A stretch of DNA of 64,000 nt from Candidatus Aenigmatarchaeota archaeon (GTDB lineage Archaea > Aenigmatarchaeota > Aenigmatarchaeia > CG10238-14), in NCBI GenBank assembly GCA_017610225.1, contig JAFCCM010000003.1:22225-86224 (forward strand), written 5' to 3'. Of this stretch, positions 32,723-40,279 are shown piece after piece (position 1 is the stretch's first letter; every line of letters begins with the position of its first letter). Made by a program: the position numbers and the translations under genes. The notes under the pieces were generated by a model. The model did not search any database and had not been told where the DNA came from. It saw only the letters and a program-made list of their open reading frames with translations.

Positions 32723-35095
32723 CTAAAATTTAAATAAACTATTCTTGAATTTATCATAATTATTTTCATCAACAAAATAAGATATAGACTTATCCATTTT
32801 TACTTGATTTTTTGCTTCCATTGTTGTTATGACAGTACATTGAAGATATACCCACTTTTCAATTATATGAAAAGTCATTAAAGATGGATATGTTTCATTA
32901 TTTAAAAACATCAATGTATTCAATATCTGTGATAATGTATCTTTAGGTGTATCATCACCAAACTTTTTAAGACTTGGATATTTTTTTAAAAGAACATAAT
33001 ATAATTGTTTTGTATAAAAATTCTGTCTAGCAACAATTTGTGATGTATCAGACAAATAATATCCTTGATCTTCTGCATTTTTTTTAGTGATTCCAACCAA
33101 TAATTCCCTTAAATTAGGTATATACAAATTACGTATTGTTTTTAATCTAGAAACATCACTTCGTTCATATTCTTTAGTTCTAATTTCTTCATTGATTTCC
33201 TGTTCAGTTTTTTCAATTCTTAATTCATTTAAACTTCCATACAATGAAAACAAAATACGTTTCATCATAGGATAAGGCAACCCGGTATTTATGTCTTTAG
33301 CATCTGCTCTATACTGTTCTCTATACATTTCAATTGATTTTTTAAAGGCAAGTGCATCCAATTCAGGTATTTGTTTATGTATCTCTTCATCAAAATATTC
33401 AACTTCCTTAAAATTATTAAGTGGAACAAAAATATCTTTTTTCATTATCATTTCACGTAAAATTGATGATTGTATATGTGCTTCATCTGAATCTAAAAGA
33501 TTTTTTGTTTTTTCTCCCAAAGAAATTTTATTATATCTCCAATCAGATTCAATGGATTCAGCTATTTTCAATAACTCTTTTCGAAGATAGTTCTTTCTAG
33601 CTGTATCATAGTTCATTGTCATGCAAAGACTCGCTGTTCTTGGTTGTTTTCCACTATTCAATTTAGCTCCATCAGATTCTAATCTATGAAGATTTAATTG
33701 GAGATCTTCAATGTTTCGATTTAAATTAGATTTTGGATTTGATAAGGCCTTACCAATTTCCTCAACAACAACAACATCAGTTGACATGGCTCCTGGAACA
33801 GATACATTGTGTATATTTTCATCAGGTAACTGTACATTTTGATTAGCACCACCAAATAATCCAGGACCACTTAAAAATTCAGATGATACAACCCTTATAT
33901 TTGTAAATTTAATATTATTAAAAATTTCCAATATATATGACTTACCAACATCTTGTAATCCTGCATATAATGTATGTACTCTTTTATCAGGATCAAAACC
34001 ACAAAATTGAACCAATAACTTCAGTGTTTCCAACCAAATTAATGTATCTGATTTCTTTTTGATTATTTTTAATTTATTTTTTTTTATATGACTAAACACA
34101 AAATCATAAATCTGAATAAATTTATGAACAGTAATATCTGGAAACATATCAATTTCTGTTATGTTTGAATTTTCTTCTTCAATCAATTTCATTAATTTAA
34201 GATGTAAAAGACTTGATGATGTACCTTTCCTTACATATCCATATCCTTCATAATATGTTGTTCTAAGAGGTACAAAAGATTCCAATAAAATTTTCTGTTT
34301 ATCACCATCTATACTATGAACAATACAATCATACACATAATATTGTATTGATGATGATGGATTTTGTTTCAATATATTAACCGGTATTTTAGGTGCTTGT
34401 TCATCAAAATTATTTATGGGTCTTACATTTTTAGCGGACATGAAATTTAATTCAGTTGCAGAACATTCATAAACATCATCATCTTTTTTCAATTCATAAT
34501 ATAATGGTTTAGAAATACCTGTTATAGTTCTATTGATCTCAACACTTATTCTTAATATTTTTGGATAATTTGTATTTATTGTAAGATCTGTTATTCTTTC
34601 AATCTTATTAAAATTTCTATGATTTTTTATTTTTATTTTATTTTCCTGAAAACTATCATCTCTAAAAGCTTCTTCAAATTTTAACATTGTATTTGTAAAT
34701 TCTGATTTTGGAGAAAAATGTATAAAACCCTGTTCATCATCTGATTGTTCTTCGTCTGATAATTTTTCAGATTTTAAATTATCTTCATAATCATCATTAA
34801 TAATCTTAAAAAATATATTATTAACAAATAATCTATCATTTTCATTAAAAAACAATATATTATCCGGACCAAATTTTTTAGAATGTTTATTTAAAAAACT
34901 TATTTTATATTTATCTAATTTAAAACCAATCAATAAAGAAGAAATATCTGTTGTTTCATCATAATCAATGTCATCTAATATAGAACCCATTAATGAACGT
35001 ATATTTTTACGTGATAATAAATGACGACCATCATGACCAAGATTGAATTTTCTTAGTATTTTTTCAATCTTTAATATTTCGCTCTTGTATATCAT
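32723..35095 (-). CDS. Divergent MCM-like AAA+ replicative helicase
   Basis: About 790 aa. The C-terminal motor has Walker A YAGLQDVGKSYILE, then VVSSEFLSGPGLFGG, the stretch NVSVPGAMSTDVVVVEEIGK (MCM-type VPGA..lAD.G.. with Walker B hydrophobics and EE), LHRLESDGAKLN and RTASLCMTMNYD (sensor-like Asn). The N-terminal 330 residues would hold the MCM N-domain. It is more diverged than cellular MCM, with GLQDVGKS in place of GDPGTGKS. Its gene lies second from the origin. Replicative helicase is inferred from fold and place. Confidence 0.65.
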   Translation of the reverse strand: MIYKSEILKIEKILRKFNLGHDGRHLLSRKNIRSLMGSILDDIDYDETTDISSLLIGFKLDKYKISFLNKHSKKFGPDNILFFNENDRLFVNNIFFKIINDDYEDNLKSEKLSDEEQSDDEQGFIHFSPKSEFTNTMLKFEEAFRDDSFQENKIKIKNHRNFNKIERITDLTINTNYPKILRISVEINRTITGISKPLYYELKKDDDVYECSATELNFMSAKNVRPINNFDEQAPKIPVNILKQNPSSSIQYYVYDCIVHSIDGDKQKILLESFVPLRTTYYEGYGYVRKGTSSSLLHLKLMKLIEEENSNITEIDMFPDITVHKFIQIYDFVFSHIKKNKLKIIKKKSDTLIWLETLKLLVQFCGFDPDKRVHTLYAGLQDVGKSYILEIFNNIKFTNIRVVSSEFLSGPGLFGGANQNVQLPDENIHNVSVPGAMSTDVVVVEEIGKALSNPKSNLNRNIEDLQLNLHRLESDGAKLNSGKQPRTASLCMTMNYDTARKNYLRKELLKIAESIESDWRYNKISLGEKTKNLLDSDEAHIQSSILREMIMKKDIFVPLNNFKEVEYFDEEIHKQIPELDALAFKKSIEMYREQYRADAKDINTGLPYPMMKRILFSLYGSLNELRIEKTEQEINEEIRTKEYERSDVSRLKTIRNLYIPNLRELLVGITKKNAEDQGYYLSDTSQIVARQNFYTKQLYYVLLKKYPSLKKFGDDTPKDTLSQILNTLMFLNNETYPSLMTFHIIEKWVYLQCTVITTMEAKNQVKMDKSISYFVDENNYDKFKNSLFKF

Positions 35096-35336
35096 TATCA
35101 ATCACACTTTCTTTCAAATCTCCCTTAATATTTCCAATCAATTCTTTTCTTATTAAAATACGTTTATCATATTTTGTATCAATTACAATACTAAGTGAAT
35201 CTTCAGCAATAATATATCCAATACAAAGACTTTCATGTCCTGCATCATTTTTATAAGAACACTTAACAGATATGTTTTTATACATATCAATATAATTTAT
35301 TTTTTTTAGATCATTATCTTCAATTCCATCAATCAT
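35064..35336 (-). CDS. Small beta-rich protein beside the origin
   Basis: 90 aa; first gene of the operon, overlapping the helicase start by 32 bases. The pattern VKCSYKNDAGHESLCIGYII AED and VIDTKYDKRILI suggests a small barrel. Its place beside the iteron region makes it a candidate origin-binding or helicase-loading factor, without motif support. Confidence 0.45.
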   Translation of the reverse strand: MIDGIEDNDLKKINYIDMYKNISVKCSYKNDAGHESLCIGYIIAEDSLSIVIDTKYDKRILIRKELIGNIKGDLKESVIDNDIQERNIKD

Positions 35337-35383
35337 ACATAACCATCTTTCAAATCAATCTATTTTCTAGTTATTTTATTTTA

Positions 35384-35417
35384 CTTATATATTTTTCTAT
35401 ACTTGATAATATATAAA
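35384..35417 (-). promoter_or_regulatory. Shared promoter/operator, copy 7
   Basis: Minus-strand TTATATATTATCAAGTATAG then AAAAATATATAA. AGTATAGAAA core and TATA tract, about 50-80 bases before the ATG at 35336. Heads the operon holding helicase and primase. Confidence 0.6.
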
Positions 35418-35449
35418 AAATTATAGATTTTAAATAAATCAATCAATTT

Positions 35450-35875
35450 ATTATTTGAATGTAATAAAAATATGATTAAAAATAAGATTTTTATTGATTG
35501 TTTTATTATTGAAATGTAATGAAAATATAGTCAAAAACATGAAAAATTTATCAAAAATATCAATTTTCTAAAAAAGTATAAAAGTATAAAAGTTTTTTTA
35601 TTTTTGAAATTTGATGTTTTTTGAAAAGTAACAGAATTTTAACAAAAAATTAACAAAAACACTAGTCTATGGCATAGCGGTAACAAAACGGTAACAAAAA
35701 GGTAACAAAATTAGAGTGCCAAATTTGGACATCTAAGGTACATTCTGTTTGTTACTTTTTTGTTACCAATTTGAGGGGTCTTTGCCGATAACGATATTTT
35801 GTTACTTTTCTGTTACTTTTTTGTTAATTTTTTGTTACTTTACAACCAAAAAATTAGAAAAAATTTTGAAAAAAT
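35450..35875. other. Probable replication origin with mirrored iterons
   Basis: No gene fits 35337-36101. From 35629 to 35712 there are six rightward copies of (G)TAACA(AAA), the last three being GGTAACAAAA at 11-12-base spacing. From 35749 to 35845 there are six leftward copies TTTTGTTA(C). The arrays mirror each other around a less AT-rich centre (about 35713-35748). A direct repeat TTGAAtGTAATaAAAATAT lies at 35456 and 35512. Minus genes leave to the left and plus genes to the right, as at a bidirectional origin. Confidence 0.7.
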
Positions 35876-35883
35876 TTAAACCC

Positions 35884-35990
35884 AATATAACATATATAAT
35901 ATACAATATATATATATTATATGTATATATATATGTTATATATATGTAGTTTTTTTTTTTATTTTTTATTTTTTTTATTTTTACAGGGGG
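35884..35990. other. TA/T-tract, likely unwinding region
   Basis: Alternating TATATATATTATATGTATAT runs at 35890-35947, then a long T tract to 35982 and a short GGGGG. Adjacent to the iterons, as expected for a DNA-unwinding element. No gene within. Confidence 0.5.
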
Positions 35991-36101
35991 TAAATAAAAA
36001 AATTTTTGATTTAGTCTAATTCATAGTATAGTGATAAAAAGTTTATTATGTATTTTATAACATGATAAAATATATAAATTCATTTAAACAAATATAAAAA
36101 T

Positions 36102-36335
36102 ATGGGATATGTAATAAAATATCAATCTAAACATGACAATGAATATAGATTGATCAGGAACTCTGGTATAAGAACACCTATGGTTTTTGATTCGTCTGAT
36201 GAGATAGATAACTTTCTTATGAATGTAAAACAACACTGTAATTGTATTGACATTGTTGAATTTAATTCTAAGAAAGATCTTGATATGATTGATATGTTAT
36301 CTAAAAATACAAATAATGCGTTTGCCAAAAGTTAA
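36102..36335 (+). CDS. 77-residue protein of unknown function
   Basis: MGYVIKYQSKHDNEYRLIRN ... alpha/beta with an acidic end. A TATA-like ATATATAAATTC lies at 36070, so the mRNA would have almost no leader. First plus-strand gene right of the origin. Confidence 0.45.
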   Translation: MGYVIKYQSKHDNEYRLIRNSGIRTPMVFDSSDEIDNFLMNVKQHCNCIDIVEFNSKKDLDMIDMLSKNTNNAFAKS

Positions 36336-36391
36336 TTTTTGGTAATTGTTTTATTTTTTTGTTCTATGAGAAATATTAATCTTTATTTTAA

Positions 36392-36454
36392 TTTTTGTTA
36401 AAAAGCAAAACTATATAAATAAGTTTAACATAATATATGAGTATAAGATTTATG
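36392..36454 (+). promoter_or_regulatory. 63-base promoter repeat, plus copy
   Basis: Identical to 29591-29653 in inverted orientation. Contains AGCAAAACTATATAAATAAG. Followed by GTGATTTAATATG of the frameshifted gene. Confidence 0.75.
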
Positions 36455-36466
36455 ATGTGATTTAAT

Positions 36467-36708
36467 ATGGTAAGAATTGGTCATGGAAAAAAACTGAAGA
36501 TCTAAAAAATTATATTGTGTGGTCACAATCATCAAAACAAGGATATAATACTTTATCAATAGTTGTAAAAACAGAAGATAGTAATTGGATTACATTTCTT
36601 GATACCGGAACATTTGGTGGTGGTGTCGAAGTTTTAAATACAGGCGGTACAAAAAAAGAAAACATAAAAATAGCTATTAAATATATGAAAGAAAATCCAA
36701 GAGGTTGA
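36467..36708 (+). pseudogene. Small gene with a shifted start
   Basis: The well-placed ATG at 36467 (behind GTGAT) reads only 12 codons. One frame over, an open frame begins immediately (NWSWKKTEDLKNYIVWSQSS) and runs to 36708, with strong coding character (SNWITFLDTGTFGGGVEVLN). Adding one base after ATGG would join them as M-G-K-N-W-S-W. A deletion in a G run is likely; alternatively translation starts at the GTG at 36517. Confidence 0.5.
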
Positions 36709-36715
36709 TAATTAC

Positions 36716-36787
36716 ATGATCAATTTAATAATTTTTGCAATGGTTGTAATTATTATAGGAGTATATTTATTTTATAAAATATTGTGA
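36716..36787 (+). CDS. 23-residue membrane peptide
   Basis: MINLIIFAMVVIIIGVYLFY KIL, a single helix; its stop TGA lies in the GTGAT site of the next gene. Confidence 0.45.
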   Translation: MINLIIFAMVVIIIGVYLFYKIL

Positions 36788-36793
36788 TTGAAT

Positions 36794-36991
36794 ATGCCTT
36801 ATAAGAAATCAAGATATAGACATTATAGACGTAAAAAACCATCTGAAATAATAAGTGATACTTATAGAACAGTATCTATTAAACATACTAATGCAAGTAC
36901 AGAGTATCCTGAAGGAACTATGGCTGTTGTTGGTAAATCAAAAAAGACACAAAATTGGGTTATTCAAAGTGTATTGATACCGAGAAAATAA
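36794..36991 (+). CDS. Basic protein of unknown function
   Basis: 65 aa from the ATG at 36794. The very basic start KKSRYRHYRRKKPSEI is followed by a beta-rich end. Possible nucleic-acid binder. Confidence 0.45.
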   Translation: MPYKKSRYRHYRRKKPSEIISDTYRTVSIKHTNASTEYPEGTMAVVGKSKKTQNWVIQSVLIPRK

Positions 36992-37059
36992 ATAATAAAA
37001 GTTAATTATATAAATATAGAAAATCAATATAATAAATACTTAAACCCATAAGTTATCAC

Positions 37060-37099
37060 TGAATATGGTTGTTTTTTACCAAATTTTCAACCATATTCA
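37060..37099. terminator. Bidirectional terminator hairpin
   Basis: TGAATATGGTTG and CAACCATATTCA form a perfect 12-base-pair stem between convergent genes, with T-runs on both sides. Confidence 0.75.
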
Positions 37100-37110
37100 A
37101 TTATTTATTT

Positions 37111-37938
37111 TTAATTAAATAATTTATCTGTTTCTTTTTGTTGTGTATCTGCTTTTGTGTGAACATATCTTTTTGCTATATTTGATCCAAGATTTTCATT
37201 TAACATTTCTTCTCTACCACCACATTTAACATAATTTGTAGCATATGAATGTCTAAGATTATGTGGTGATATATTACCTGATAATCCTGATTTTTTTGCT
37301 ATTTGTTTTATGGCCATTGTGAATGATATGTCTTCATTTTTAAAGATACTACCATCTTTTTTTGTGTATTTGAATATTCTTTCATCAATTTCTATTTTGT
37401 TTTCATATATATATTTCATAATTTCAATAAACAATGATCGTGGTAATGGTATAAAGAACTTTTTACGTTTTTTATTTCCTTTTAGATCATGCGGAATATT
37501 GAAACCTGTAATTTCATCATCCATCATTTCAGGGGTTATATTTAGAAGTATACCTCTTCTCATACCAGTATAAAAAATTGTTTTTATAGCGAGTTTGAAA
37601 TATTTTGTTTTTGCAGTATCTATCATGAGTTTACATTCATCTTCGATTAAATATAAATCAATTTCTTTTGATTTGTAATATATGCTTTCAATATCTTTTA
37701 TTTCTTTTTTACGACCAATTGCTTTGAAATATGATTTTATTATTGATGATAGTGTGTGTTTTGTTGATATTGAGTATTTATTTGTCATTAACCATTCATT
37801 TATTTTTAATGGATCTAATTCAAGATGTTTTGGAATCAAATAAAAATATTCTTCGTATTTTTCAATTGTTCTTATACTTTTGTTTTTTATTTCATAATAT
37901 GTTTTTAGTTTATTCCAATTCCAGCTTGTTTCATTCAT
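37111..37938 (-). CDS. Tyrosine recombinase (integrase)
   Basis: 275 aa from the ATG at 37938 (GTGATTACA upstream). The N-terminal SAM-like domain is WNWNKLKTYYEIKNKSIRTI. Catalytic residues: Arg in FYTGMRRGILLN, Lys region GNKKRKKFFIPLP, HxxR in SPHNLRHSYATNYV, and the nucleophile Tyr in AKRYVHTKAD. The usual second His is Asn/Gly-like (ENLGSNIAKRY). XerC/D-like archaeal type. It could integrate the element or resolve multimers. No attachment site is proven. Confidence 0.88.
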   Translation of the reverse strand: MNETSWNWNKLKTYYEIKNKSIRTIEKYEEYFYLIPKHLELDPLKINEWLMTNKYSISTKHTLSSIIKSYFKAIGRKKEIKDIESIYYKSKEIDLYLIEDECKLMIDTAKTKYFKLAIKTIFYTGMRRGILLNITPEMMDDEITGFNIPHDLKGNKKRKKFFIPLPRSLFIEIMKYIYENKIEIDERIFKYTKKDGSIFKNEDISFTMAIKQIAKKSGLSGNISPHNLRHSYATNYVKCGGREEMLNENLGSNIAKRYVHTKADTQQKETDKLFN

Positions 37939-37986
37939 TGTAATCACTTTACATAATAAATATATTTATTAATAATTGTTTATTTT

Positions 37987-38076
37987 TTAATTTTTTTCTC
38001 TTGGACCTCTCCAATTCATTATAAAATATATGATAATCAATACGTGTAATGATATAATATAAACAATAAGATCCAT
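37987..38076 (-). CDS. 29-residue membrane peptide
   Basis: MDLIVYIISLHVLIIIYFIM then NWRGPREKN. Binding site is weak. Lies between the integrase and a divergent regulator. Confidence 0.3.
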   Translation of the reverse strand: MDLIVYIISLHVLIIIYFIMNWRGPREKN

Positions 38077-38152
38077 TATTAAGGCCTTTTGAATTTTTAT
38101 TAAATTATATATTTAGTAAAGAACTTTAAATATTTTACATTTTTTGTGTTAT

Positions 38153-38175
38153 ATTTTATTTTATTAAAATAAAAT
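38153..38175. promoter_or_regulatory. 23-base palindromic operator
   Basis: ATTTTATTTTA-T-TAAAATAAAAT is a perfect 11-base inverted repeat. It precedes TATA-like TTTATAAAG (38199) and the HTH gene at 38229, so autoregulation by that protein is likely. Confidence 0.6.
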
Positions 38176-38228
38176 TTATTATAGTAAAATAAAAACATTT
38201 ATAAAGTTTACTACTAATAATTTTTTAT

Positions 38229-38432
38229 ATGGGAAGACAACAAAATGAATTAACATTAGCGAAAAAAGAATTAATAAGATCCATGTTAAAAGAACCAACA
38301 TGGGCTAGTAAATTAGCTGAAAGGTGTGATATGTCACCTCAGCTTCTTAATTATTATTTAAAAAAATATTTTAAAGATGAGATAGAAGTTGTTTTAAAGG
38401 AAGGAAATAATAAAAAAATAGCTTTAAAATAA
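38229..38432 (+). CDS. Helix-turn-helix regulator
   Basis: 67 aa. MGRQQNELTLAKKELIRSML then ASKLAERCDMSPQLLNYYLK is a clear HTH with recognition helix. An almost leaderless transcript from the TATA box at 38199. It probably controls itself and the membrane genes after it through the 38153 palindrome. Confidence 0.65.
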   Translation: MGRQQNELTLAKKELIRSMLKEPTWASKLAERCDMSPQLLNYYLKKYFKDEIEVVLKEGNNKKIALK

Positions 38433-38443
38433 GGTAATAATTT

Positions 38444-38656
38444 ATGAAAAATATAAAAATGTTTAAGGAAAATGGTGTATTGACATCTTCAGGTGTGTTG
38501 ATAACAATTATTATTGTATTGATAATAATAATATTTGGTGAAACTCAGATTAATTTTGGTAATATTATTACTTTAATTGCGTTTATTATATTAAGTGTAT
38601 TATGTGGAATTCAATTTGAAAAGTATAGAAAATATGGTGAATTAAATGAAAATTAA
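38444..38656 (+). CDS. Two-helix membrane protein
   Basis: 70 aa with helices at about 13-33 and 38-58. Overlaps the next gene by 11 bases. Function unknown. Confidence 0.5.
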   Translation: MKNIKMFKENGVLTSSGVLITIIIVLIIIIFGETQINFGNIITLIAFIILSVLCGIQFEKYRKYGELNEN

Positions 38657-38957
38657 AAAATTTTTGAAAGATAATGACAATAAAAATAAAATATTTTTTT
38701 TGGTAGCAGTTTTTGCAATTAGTATTTTATTTTTTGGTATGAAATTACATGTATGTGATTTTGTCGATGATGAAACATATTATGGTTATACGACGCCACA
38801 TGTTTTGTTAAAGGATTATTTTGAACAAGAACATTGTATACATGTAAGTAATTCATTTATTTTTGATTATGATAATAATAAAATAGAACAGTTTGATTAT
38901 TCTGTTTGTAATTTTAAATATGTTTATTTGTGGGGTTTAACAGTATTAGTGTCGTAA
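38646..38957 (+). CDS. Exported or anchored protein with Cys
   Basis: 103 aa. A basic start and one helix (about 15-32), then an outside domain with Cys in HVCDFVDDE, EHCIHVSN and SVCNFKYVY. Function unknown. Confidence 0.5.
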   Translation: MKIKKFLKDNDNKNKIFFLVAVFAISILFFGMKLHVCDFVDDETYYGYTTPHVLLKDYFEQEHCIHVSNSFIFDYDNNKIEQFDYSVCNFKYVYLWGLTVLVS

Positions 38958-38981
38958 TGAAAATGTATAGGTGAATTAAAT

Positions 38982-39305
38982 ATGGAACAAATATTTGAAA
39001 AAACGGCGTATGAATCATATAATAATAAGACAAAAGAAGAAAAACAAGCATTATCCGATGCAATCAGTAACATCAAATTAAATCACATCATAAAATCTAT
39101 AAATCAAATTGAAAGGCTTTATGGTGATAGTTTATGTTCAGTTTCACCGATTGAAGATTATGATGCTGAAGGAACACAAAAATTGGCTGAAGAAATGACT
39201 AAAATGTCAAAGATCATTCAACAAGATGTTTTAAATTTAGCTGAAAATATACGCATTGCAGGTAAATTAATAAAGAATGATGTCGCCAAGTCTGTCAAAG
39301 GATAA
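38982..39305 (+). CDS. Helical protein of unknown function
   Basis: 107 aa, all helical: MEQIFEKTAYESYNNKTKEE ... ENIRIAGKLIKNDVAKSVKG. ATG behind GTGAATTAAAT. It is the last gene before the RNA-rich stretch. Confidence 0.5.
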   Translation: MEQIFEKTAYESYNNKTKEEKQALSDAISNIKLNHIIKSINQIERLYGDSLCSVSPIEDYDAEGTQKLAEEMTKMSKIIQQDVLNLAENIRIAGKLIKNDVAKSVKG

Positions 39306-39393
39306 GGTGACTGGCGGTGGGTATTATCTGGGGAAGGAAACGTAATACCAAACTCTGTGATCGATGTGGGTGTAAAAACCCACATTATAATTA
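39306..39393 (+). ncRNA. Structured leader with repeated hairpin
   Basis: GGTATTA ... TAATACC (about 39325-39354) pairs over 7 bases, then ATGTGGGT GTAAAA ACCCACAT at 39364-39385 and TATAATTA. The last 30 bases are identical to the minus-strand copy near 15854-15825. No gene within. Probably part of the transcript feeding the tRNA-like gene after it. Confidence 0.45.
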
Positions 39394-39400
39394 AAACAAT

Positions 39401-39499
39401 GTAAGAGAGATGAAAAATCAAGACGTGAATATGACAACCATATCGGTACGAATGATCCTAGGATATCGTCATATTGAGGTGAAAATCCTCACTCTTACC
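39401..39499 (+). tRNA. tRNA-like gene with intron-like insert
   Basis: Acceptor GTAAGAG/CTCTTAC is perfect; T arm TGAGG TGAAAAT CCTCA. The central part has a 7-pair stem ATATGAC/GTCATAT with a 32-base internal region that folds again (ATATC/GATAT), as for an archaeal bulge-helix-bulge intron or a long variable arm. Isotype not assignable by eye. Followed by TAATTATAAGTGAT and a small gene. Confidence 0.5.
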
Positions 39500-39518
39500 A
39501 TAATTATAAGTGATTAAT

Positions 39519-39635
39519 ATGCCAAATAAATTAAAAACAAATTCATCATTTAAAATTAATATGTTTGAGGTAAATAGATGTAAAATATTAAATGATAATA
39601 AATCTTTTTTAAATAGAGTTAGACTTGAAGCATAA
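39519..39635 (+). CDS. 38-residue basic protein
   Basis: MPNKLKTNSSFKINMFEVNR ...; ATG behind GTGAT. Lies exactly between two tRNA-like genes, 2 bases before the second. Function unknown. Confidence 0.45.
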   Translation: MPNKLKTNSSFKINMFEVNRCKILNDNKSFLNRVRLEA

Positions 39636-39637
39636 AT

Positions 39638-39754
39638 GGTGCTGTGGCTGAATAGATAAGGCAATAAGTTATCCTTGACTTATTTATCAAGAAGGAATGT
39701 TATGTTGTGATACTACACAGATTGATATTGTAGGTTCGAAACCTGCCAGTGCCA
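39638..39754 (+). tRNA. tRNA-like gene of long (Ser/Leu-like) type
   Basis: Acceptor GGTGCTG/CAGTGCC, T arm GTAGG TTCGAAA CCTGC, discriminator A. D-arm-like GGCTGAATAGATAAGGC resembles that of Leu/Ser tRNAs. The central region offers two alternative stems (AATAAGT/ACTTATT or CTTGA/TCAAG), so an intron or long variable arm is present. The best of the plus-strand set. Confidence 0.6.
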
Positions 39755-39774
39755 ATAATTAAAGATGATACAAT

Positions 39775-39963
39775 ATGACAATAAAAATAATGAAAGCTGA
39801 AGAATTACCATTAATAACTAGAAGAAAATTTGATATATTTAGTGGTTTAGTTGAAATAACTATTAAAAATAAAGATGATATGACTATGAAAAAAATCAAT
39901 AAATTTTCAGATGCTTTTGAAAAGGTAATAAAAGAAGAAGGTTTTGTTAATTTAAAAATATAA
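39775..39963 (+). CDS. 62-residue protein of unknown function
   Basis: MTIKIMKAEELPLITRRKFD ..., alpha/beta and basic. ATG behind GATGAT. Lies between tRNA-like genes. Confidence 0.45.
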   Translation: MTIKIMKAEELPLITRRKFDIFSGLVEITIKNKDDMTMKKINKFSDAFEKVIKEEGFVNLKI

Positions 39964-39972
39964 ATAAATAAT

Positions 39973-40050
39973 GGTGCTGTGACGGAAATAGACGTGGCGA
40001 ATATCACAAGGCTAGAGATAAAACGTGATTTGGATGGAGTGAGTGCAACG
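39973..40050 (+). tRNA. 5' half of a tRNA-like gene split by an insertion
   Basis: Starts GGTGCTGTGACGGAAATAGA, matching the minus-strand gene at 15676-15554 through its 5' stem, D-arm region, ATCAC/GTGAT stem with the same 17-base loop (GGCTAGAGATAAA) and as far as GCAACG. After 40050 the similarity stops and the R-M module begins. The 3' half is at 44136-44173. Confidence 0.6.
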
Positions 40051-40279
40051 AACGAAATCGTATAAGCCGTTGTTAAGTTCTTCCGACAGGAACGAGGGAT
40101 AGCCTGCAAGGCGGTTTTTGCGAAGCAAAAAATCCCGAAGAGTTGAGTTTAAGTTTTCCTTATAAATTCTGCGAAGCAGACTATATATCCGTTAGGACGG
40201 GGGGAGTTTTTTTTGGTTTCTTTTTATAAAAAAAGAAAAGAGGGGGTTTTATTTTGGTTCTTTTTCCTAAAAGAACAAC
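40051..40279. other. Non-coding left flank of the R-M insertion
   Basis: Less AT-rich than its surroundings, with foldbacks such as TTTTTGCGAAGCAAAAAA and TTCTGCGAAGCAGA, a G run, and pyrimidine tracts that may terminate the minus-strand R-M operon. No gene seen. Confidence 0.45.

Noticed and set aside
35064..35336. Orc1/Cdc6-type initiator
   Set aside because: The protein is 90 residues and has no Walker motif or winged-helix signature.
37000..37110. attP site beside the integrase
   Set aside because: The only clear structure is the 12-base-pair hairpin, which fits a terminator; no host tRNA-like match is visible there.
39306..39360. A further tRNA gene before the hairpin
   Set aside because: No acceptor pairing or T arm found, only a 7-base stem.
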